Assembly: GCA_027858355.1 (NCBI GenBank)
Contig: JAQICW010000347.1
Location: 1 to 11,625, forward strand
Source of the DNA: Desulfobacula sp.
Lineage (GTDB): Bacteria > Desulfobacterota > Desulfobacteria > Desulfobacterales > Desulfobacteraceae
DNA: 11,625 nucleotides
Direction: 5' to 3'
Positions 7,581 to 11,625 of this stretch are shown in pieces. Below the pieces are notes generated by a model. The model did not search any database, had not been told where the DNA came from, and was given only the letters and a program-made list of their open reading frames with translations. The position numbers and the translations under genes are program-made. How positions within the stretch are numbered: position 1 is the stretch's first letter; the number at the start of each line of letters is the position of its first letter.

Positions 7581-7939
7581 AGTTTTTTGTAAATGCCGCG
7601 TTTTACCCGTTTAATTCTTTTTATCTTATCCAGCCTGAATATGATATTTCTCAATTTTTTATCATCAAATCCCGTGGCCGCCTTAACCGTTTTAAAATTT
7701 GTGCCCTTTGGATGTTCAGTAAACACATCAAAAACTATGGCAGATGCACTTTTTTGTTTTACAGCCGGTTTTTTCCCCCGTGTTCTGGTTCCCGGCTGTT
7801 TTTGATAAAGTAATTGTTCAAGCTTGTCAAGCCTGTCATGCAAAAAAGCAATATCTTCTTTTAATGGAATATCAAGCTTTTTCAACAGCATTTTTATAAA
7901 ACTTTCCCAATTGGTTCCAGGTTCTGGTTTTTCTACCAT
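7577..7939 (-). CDS. Small protein with predicted coiled coil and C-terminal winged helix, function unknown
   Basis: I do not recognise this 120-residue protein. Residues 8-47 look like amphipathic helix or coiled coil (WESFIKMLLKKLDIPLKEDI, then FLHDRLDKLEQLL). Residues 48-64 are a basic, proline-containing linker (TRTRGKKPAVKQK). Residues 65-120 resemble a winged helix: a helix (AIVFDVFTEHPKG), a helix-turn-helix-like NFKTVKAATGFDDKKLRNII, and a basic wing ending KRIKRVKRGIYKKL. It is strongly basic overall, consistent with DNA or RNA binding. Two ATGs are adjacent (7942 and 7939); GGGAGG (7946-7951) sits six bases before the second but only three before the first, so I chose 7939. It lies upstream of the peptidase gene in the same direction. 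It could be a local regulator, a nucleoid-associated protein or a partner of unknown kind. Confidence 0.82.
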   Translation of the reverse strand: MVEKPEPGTNWESFIKMLLKKLDIPLKEDIAFLHDRLDKLEQLLYQKQPGTRTRGKKPAVKQKSASAIVFDVFTEHPKGTNFKTVKAATGFDDKKLRNIIFRLDKIKRIKRVKRGIYKKL

Positions 7940-7945
7940 CATACA

Positions 7946-7951
7946 CCTCCC
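7946..7951 (-). promoter_or_regulatory. Ribosome-binding site that decides the start of the small winged-helix gene
   Basis: GGGAGG on the minus strand lies six bases before the ATG at 7939 and three before the adjacent in-frame ATG at 7942. The spacing favours the second ATG. Confidence 0.65.
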
Positions 7952-8063
7952 GAAAAAAGGGTTTTATTGATATGTAAAAACATCAACGCTAAAATAATTG
8001 ATATTAAAAATAAAAAATAACTGTTGAAAAATCCAAAAAACCAAATCGAATTTGTATTGAAGG

Positions 8064-8092
8064 TTGAATCTATTTTCTGGTTGAAGTATATA
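8064..8092 (+). promoter_or_regulatory. Possible sigma-70 promoter for the ksgA-dapL-moeA operon
   Basis: TTGAAT (8064-8069), a 17-bp spacer and TATATA (8087-8092) form a reasonable promoter, with a second TATAAT at 8091-8096. It would leave a leader of about 120 bases containing the inverted repeat at 8098-8129. A weaker alternative is TTGTAA (8136-8141) with TATTTA (8158-8163), nearer the gene. Confidence 0.35.
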
Positions 8093-8097
8093 TAATA

Positions 8098-8129
8098 ACT
8101 ACTTGCATGCAGTAAAAAAGTCAAGTAGT
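8098..8129. repeat. Inverted repeat ACTACTTG / CAAGTAGT upstream of ksgA
   Basis: Perfect 8-bp arms (8098-8105 and 8122-8129) flank a 16-base loop that contains GCATGC. Read rightwards it is followed by CATTTTTTG, so it has a loose hairpin-plus-T-run look within the putative ksgA leader. It may be an operator, an attenuator-like hairpin, or chance in AT-rich DNA. Confidence 0.45.
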
Positions 8130-8221
8130 CATTTTTTGTAAAATTTGCTTAAAACAATATTTAAAAGAAAATTTTTGGCCAGATTATACAGAATAAATTA
8201 AACCCAGAAAAAGGCAAATAG

Positions 8222-9082
8222 ATGACACATCCCGGGCTATTTTTAAAAGAAAAAAATCGGTATGCTGGCAAAGAAAAAGGACAAAAATTTCTTGCTAATC
8301 CTGGTGTAGCAAGAATGATTGTTGAAAAAATCGGGCTGTCAAATGACTCCCGGGTACTGGAGATCGGGCCCGGGTTAGGTGCTCTTACCATCCCCATTGC
8401 ACGGGCAGCACTACATGTGACCGCTGTTGAAACGGATGCCCGCCTGATACCCCTTTTACAGCAGGAACTGGAAAATGAAAATTTAAAAAATGTTACCATT
8501 ATCCATAAAAATATTTTAAAATTTAATATAAATGAGCTGGCCCGGGACAAAAAAATTGTAGTAATTGGAAATCTTCCATATAATATTTCATCACAAATCC
8601 TGTTCAAACTGGTTGAAGAAAGACGCTGCATTGAAACGGCATTTTTAATGTTTCAAAAAGAACTGGCAAAAAGGATAATCGCAAAGCCTGGAGGAAGGGA
8701 TTATTCAAGACTTTCTGCCGTGGTTCAATATGCTGCAGAGGTGAGTCATGTTACTCAAATCGGGCCATCTTCTTTTTTCCCAAAACCTGATGTGGATTCA
8801 TCTATTTTAAAATTTAATTTTTTTGAGCCCGGGACAGTAACTCTTGAACAGGAAAAGGTATTGTTTAATGTCATTAAGGCGGCTTTCTCAAAACGAAGAA
8901 AATCCTTAAAAAATGCCATGGCAGGGGGAGAATTTGAATTTGAAAAAGATTTTATTATTCAGGCCCTGGAAATGGCGGGAATAGATGCCAAAAGACGGGC
9001 GGAAACACTGACTGTGGAGGAATTTAAATCTCTTGGCATGGCTGTATGGGAAACAAGCAAAAACAAATTGAACACGATATAG
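8222..9082 (+). CDS. rsmA: 16S rRNA (adenine1518/1519-N6)-dimethyltransferase
   Basis: Also called ksgA. It dimethylates two adjacent adenines in the 3'-terminal hairpin of 16S rRNA late in small-subunit assembly, using S-adenosylmethionine. The 286-residue protein carries [11 protein letters not shown] (20-30), the SAM-binding motif [11 protein letters not shown] (46-56), the acidic residue after strand 2 in VETDARL (Glu70) and the catalytic NLPYNISS (117-124). Family sequences [26 protein letters not shown] and [14 protein letters not shown] follow in the expected order. Length is normal and no key residue is missing. The ATG at 8222 has AAAAAGG seven bases upstream and fits the usual short N-terminus. 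It is first in a rightward unit; dapL starts 16 bases after its stop. Confidence 0.97.
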   Translation: MTHPGLFLKEKNRYAGKEKGQKFLANPGVARMIVEKIGLSNDSRVLEIGPGLGALTIPIARAALHVTAVETDARLIPLLQQELENENLKNVTIIHKNILKFNINELARDKKIVVIGNLPYNISSQILFKLVEERRCIETAFLMFQKELAKRIIAKPGGRDYSRLSAVVQYAAEVSHVTQIGPSSFFPKPDVDSSILKFNFFEPGTVTLEQEKVLFNVIKAAFSKRRKSLKNAMAGGEFEFEKDFIIQALEMAGIDAKRRAETLTVEEFKSLGMAVWETSKNKLNTI

Positions 9083-9086
9083 ATTG

Positions 9087-9092
9087 AAAGGA
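9087..9092 (+). promoter_or_regulatory. Ribosome-binding site that decides the dapL start
   Basis: AAAGGA is six bases before the ATG at 9099. The in-frame TTG at 9084 overlaps this site, so it cannot be the start served by it. Confidence 0.75.
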
Positions 9093-9098
9093 CAATTT

Positions 9099-10325
9099 AT
9101 GATCAAAGCAAATGACAATTATAGTAAATTAAAAGCATCTTATCTGTTTTCAGATATTGCGAAAAAAGTAAATGACTATCAACAGAAAAATCCAGAAGCA
9201 CACATCATCAGACTGGGGATTGGTGACGTTACCATGGCCCTTGCCCCGGCAGTGATTAAAGGATTCCATGATGGGGTGGATGAAATGGCCAATGATGCCA
9301 CCTTCAGAGGCTATGGCCCGGAACAGGGATATGCTTTTTTAAGAGAAACCATTGCAAAAAATGATTTTCAGGACAGGGGCGCAGATATTCTGGCCGATGA
9401 AATATTTGTCAGTGACGGCGCAAAATGTGATACGGGGAATTTCCAGGAATTATTTGCACAGGATATAAGGGTTGCCATTCCTGACCCTGTATACCCGGCC
9501 TATCTGGATACCAATGTCATGGCAGGCCGCACAGGTGAGTATGAGGATGGCAGATATAGCGGAATTGTTTATATGGAGTGTTTAAAAGACAACAATTTCC
9601 TTCCGAAACTTCCTGAAGAGAAAGTGGATCTGATCTATCTTTGTTCTCCCAACAACCCGACAGGTTCCGCTATGACAAAAAAAGAACTTGCTTCATGGGT
9701 GGCATATGCTAAGGAAAACCGTGCATTGATTTTATTTGATGCAGCCTATGAATCTTTTATCCGGGATGAAGAACTGCCCAGAACCATCTATGAGATTGAA
9801 GGGGCAAAAGAAGTGGCAGTTGAATTCAGGAGTTTTTCAAAAACAGCCGGTTTTACAGGAACACGATGCGGGTTTACCGTGGTGCCCAAAGACTGTATGA
9901 TTTTTAATTCAAAGGGTGAAAAAGTATCCCTCCATGCCCTTTGGAACAGGCGGCATTGCACCAAATTCAATGGAGTATCCTATCCCGTTCAAAAAGCTGC
10001 AGAAGCCGTTTATTCAAAAGAGGGTAAAGTCCAGGTCAGGCAGCAGATTGACTATTACCTTAATAATGCCGATATCATCAGAAAAACGATTGCATCACTT
10101 GGATTTGATTATGTTGGAGGAAAAAACTCCCCCTATATCTGGATAGATGGAGCGGGCCGGGATTCCTGGGAATTTTTTGACCTGCTCCTGACCAAAGCCG
10201 GGGTCGTGTGTACACCGGGGGCCGGTTTCGGCAGGTGTGGCAAAGGCTATATAAGAATCAGCGCATTTAACAGTCTTGAAAATGTGGCATTGGCCATGGA
10301 ACGATTAAAAAAGGCATTAACCTGA
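9099..10325 (+). CDS. dapL: LL-diaminopimelate aminotransferase
   Basis: A PLP enzyme that converts tetrahydrodipicolinate directly to LL-diaminopimelate with glutamate as amino donor, a short cut in lysine and peptidoglycan synthesis that avoids the acyl-blocked steps. The 408 residues start [20 protein letters not shown], matching the family N-terminus. Visible motifs are RLGIGDVT (38-45), [10 protein letters not shown] (69-78), SDGAKCD (105-111), IPDPVYPAY (127-135), SPNNPTG (183-189), DAAYESF (214-220) and [12 protein letters not shown] (245-256). Lys248 of SFSK is the expected PLP-binding lysine, and RIS (Arg386) fits the carboxylate-binding arginine. I chose the ATG at 9099 over an in-frame TTG at 9084 because AAAGGA sits six bases before the ATG. 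The stop codon TGA (10323-10325) lies inside the repeat that separates this gene from moeA. The enzyme is found in plants, cyanobacteria, Chlamydia and many anaerobes including deltaproteobacteria. Confidence 0.96.
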   Translation: MIKANDNYSKLKASYLFSDIAKKVNDYQQKNPEAHIIRLGIGDVTMALAPAVIKGFHDGVDEMANDATFRGYGPEQGYAFLRETIAKNDFQDRGADILADEIFVSDGAKCDTGNFQELFAQDIRVAIPDPVYPAYLDTNVMAGRTGEYEDGRYSGIVYMECLKDNNFLPKLPEEKVDLIYLCSPNNPTGSAMTKKELASWVAYAKENRALILFDAAYESFIRDEELPRTIYEIEGAKEVAVEFRSFSKTAGFTGTRCGFTVVPKDCMIFNSKGEKVSLHALWNRRHCTKFNGVSYPVQKAAEAVYSKEGKVQVRQQIDYYLNNADIIRKTIASLGFDYVGGKNSPYIWIDGAGRDSWEFFDLLLTKAGVVCTPGAGFGRCGKGYIRISAFNSLENVALAMERLKKALT

Positions 10326-10374
10326 AGGTCACACGTAACAAAGGGGTCACACGTAACAAAGGGGTCACACGTAA
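10321..10374 (+). repeat. Intercistronic 18-bp-period repeat, locus B (dapL-moeA gap)
   Basis: GGTCACACGTAACAAAGG occurs at 10327-10344 and 10345-10362, and its first 12 bases occur again at 10363-10374, a perfect 18-bp tandem period. It is preceded by CCTGAA, which contains the dapL stop codon. The last AAAGGGG (10358-10364) lies 11 bases before the moeA ATG and is the only ribosome-binding site in view. The repeat fills essentially the whole 50-base gap. The block at 10317-10338 matches that at 7559-7580 (other strand) at 21 of 22 bases. Confidence 0.92.
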
Positions 10375-10375
10375 A

Positions 10376-11602
10376 ATGAACCATTTTTTCAAAGTAAAAA
10401 GCCTTGAAGAGGTTATGGGGCTGACAGAAAAATTTTCTCCTGTTGAAACTGAAAAAACACCTGTTTTCAATGCTTTTTCAAAGGTTCTTAGCCAGGACCT
10501 GGTTGCAAAAAAAGATATGCCTGGATTTAAGAGGGCCACCATGGACGGGTATGCCGTTGCGGCAGATTCCACATTCGGGGCATCTGAATCCAGCCCTGCC
10601 TGGCTTGATATTGCAGGAACAATTTTAATGGGCGATATCCCGAAATTCAGTATTGCTCAGGGCCAGGCTGCAAAAATTTCAACGGGCGGAATGCTCCCAA
10701 AAGGAGCGGACAGTGTTGTCATGGTAGAACATGCAGAGCTCATTGATGAACTTTACGTTGAAATTTATAAAAGTGTGGCTCCTTTACAGCATGTGATTGA
10801 TAAATCCGAAGATTTTTCAGAAAAAGACATTGTTTTATCCTGCGGAACCTTTATTCGCCCCCAGGAACAAGGCCTTGCCGCAGGTATTGGCTTTACCCAT
10901 ATTGAAACCTTTAAAACACCAAAAGTCGGTATCATTTCAACGGGAGATGAAATTATTCCCATTGAAGAAGAGCCTGTTCCAGGTAAAATCCGTGATATCA
11001 ACTCTTATGCCCTGTCAGGATTTATCAATGAAGCCCATGCCATCCCCGTTCGCTATGGCATTATCAAAGATGATCCCCATGCCATTAAAAAAGCAGTTGA
11101 AAAAGCCCTTGAAGAAACAGACATGGTCCTTATTTCCGGTGGAAGCTCTGTAGGAACAAGGGATTTTACCATTGAGGTATTGTCCTCGTTACCCGATACA
11201 CAAATATTGGTCCATGGCATGTCCATAAGTCCAGGCAAACCAACCATTCTTGCTAAAGTCGGGAAAAAACCCGTGTGGGGGCTTCCCGGCCAGGTAGTCT
11301 CTGCCATGGTGGTACTCAAAATTGTGGTCATCCCTTTTTTAAACCGGCTGAAAGGACTTGAACATCTGGACAGAACCATAAGGGTTCCGGCAAAGCTGAC
11401 TCGAAATGTGCCATCTGCCCAGGGCAGAAGGGATTTTGTCAGGGTCGAGCTTATAAAAAAAGAAAACCTGTTGCTGGCAAAACCCGTCCTTGGAAAATCA
11501 GGGCTGATCAGAACCATGATTCATGCAGACGGACTACTTGAAATCGGGGATCATGTTGAAGGCCTGGAAAAAGACACCATGGTAAATATCATTCTTTTAT
11601 AA
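10376..11602 (+). CDS. moeA: Molybdopterin molybdenumtransferase
   Basis: Inserts molybdate (or tungstate in related enzymes) into adenylylated molybdopterin, the last common step of molybdenum cofactor synthesis, in the cytoplasm. The 408-residue length is typical. Visible motifs are ATMDGYAV (54-61, with the conserved aspartate Asp57), ISTGGMLPKGADSVV (101-115), the molybdopterin-binding-domain start VGIISTGDEI (184-193), ISGGSSVGTRD (253-263), HGMSISPGKPT (280-290) and GLPGQVVSA (302-310). The C-terminal beta domain includes GRRDFVRV (350-357). The usual GLPGNPVS loop reads GLPGQVVS, a modest variation. The ATG at 10376 abuts the 18-bp repeat array, whose final AAAGGGG probably serves as the ribosome-binding site. 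It is third in the ksgA-dapL-moeA unit; no other cofactor genes are in view. Such organisms need the cofactor for formate dehydrogenases and other molybdo- or tungsto-enzymes (inference). Confidence 0.95.
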   Translation: MNHFFKVKSLEEVMGLTEKFSPVETEKTPVFNAFSKVLSQDLVAKKDMPGFKRATMDGYAVAADSTFGASESSPAWLDIAGTILMGDIPKFSIAQGQAAKISTGGMLPKGADSVVMVEHAELIDELYVEIYKSVAPLQHVIDKSEDFSEKDIVLSCGTFIRPQEQGLAAGIGFTHIETFKTPKVGIISTGDEIIPIEEEPVPGKIRDINSYALSGFINEAHAIPVRYGIIKDDPHAIKKAVEKALEETDMVLISGGSSVGTRDFTIEVLSSLPDTQILVHGMSISPGKPTILAKVGKKPVWGLPGQVVSAMVVLKIVVIPFLNRLKGLEHLDRTIRVPAKLTRNVPSAQGRRDFVRVELIKKENLLLAKPVLGKSGLIRTMIHADGLLEIGDHVEGLEKDTMVNIILL

Positions 11603-11625
11603 AAAAAAATCAAAAACAAAAGAGA

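Larger units (their letters stand above)
7943..8221. other. Divergent intergenic region before ksgA
   Basis: A 279-bp, very AT-rich spacer between the leftward small gene and ksgA. It holds a possible rightward promoter (8064-8092), an inverted repeat with 8-bp arms (8098-8129) and TTGACT read leftwards at 8119-8124, which could be a -35 box. A 61-codon hydrophobic frame on the minus strand (7939-8124) has only a TTG start without a ribosome-binding site and is not accepted as a gene. Confidence 0.6.

Noticed and set aside
7939..8124. 61-codon hydrophobic frame on the minus strand, ending in an overlap with the first ATG of the small winged-helix gene
   Set aside because: It has only a TTG start, no ribosome-binding site, and an in-frame stop shortly upstream. 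The F/L/I/Y-rich translation is what AT-rich non-coding DNA gives, and its start overlaps a TTGACT promoter-like element.
8161..8631. 156-codon frame on the minus strand
   Set aside because: It is antisense to the well-supported ksgA gene, has no family resemblance, and shows serine/phenylalanine-rich shadow composition.
9084..9098. Five extra N-terminal residues for dapL from the TTG at 9084
   Set aside because: The TTG overlaps the AAAGGA site that serves the ATG at 9099, and family members begin at the later methionine.
10321..10374. Possible CRISPR-like array
   Set aside because: The repeats are contiguous with an 18-bp period and no unique spacers, and there are no cas genes.
11053..11517. 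154-codon frame on the minus strand
   Set aside because: It is antisense to moeA, whose motifs are intact across this stretch.

Overview
This is ordinary chromosome from an AT-rich anaerobic Gram-negative bacterium. It is most likely a sulfate-reducing deltaproteobacterium (Desulfobacteraceae type; my inference). The clues are an LL-diaminopimelate aminotransferase for lysine synthesis, a one-chain ADP-forming acyl-CoA synthetase under a TetR regulator, an AcoR-type sigma-54 activator, and a PreP/M16C peptidase beside a molybdopterin gene. There are no rRNA or tRNA genes, CRISPR arrays, phage genes or transposases.

Left part (1-4475). A sigma-54-dependent AcoR-type activator runs leftwards off the window edge (minus strand, 1-1319, C-terminus missing). 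Across a 343-bp divergent spacer lies a TetR-family repressor reading frame (1663-2264), which meets a large acyl-CoA synthetase (2265-4475) with no gap (TAA directly followed by ATG). The TetR frame is broken. An 8-bp tandem duplication (GACAAAAA twice) shifts it just after the helix-turn-helix, and the same duplication creates an in-frame A AAA AAG heptamer at which a -1 ribosomal slip would restore the full protein. A near-perfect TetR-style palindrome lies just after a TTGACA element in front of the gene. The whole looks like a locally controlled carboxylic acid/acyl-CoA module.

Middle part (4476-7942). Running leftwards and convergent with the synthetase is a probable two-gene unit: a small coiled-coil plus winged-helix protein of unknown role (7577-7939), then a 993-residue zinc metallopeptidase of the presequence-protease (M16C) family (4543-7524).

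Right part (7943-11625). After a 279-bp divergent spacer, three rightward genes follow closely: ksgA/rsmA (16S rRNA dimethyladenosine methyltransferase), dapL (LL-DAP aminotransferase) and moeA (molybdopterin molybdenumtransferase). They look co-transcribed but serve unrelated housekeeping pathways.

The most unusual features are the TetR duplication/frameshift and a short repeat family with an 18-bp period. The repeat sits in the intercistronic gap of both operons, in the same orientation relative to transcription. The two loci share a 22-bp block with one mismatch that overlaps the upstream stop codon, and the repeat probably supplies the ribosome-binding site of moeA. I did not find a clear large novel system.
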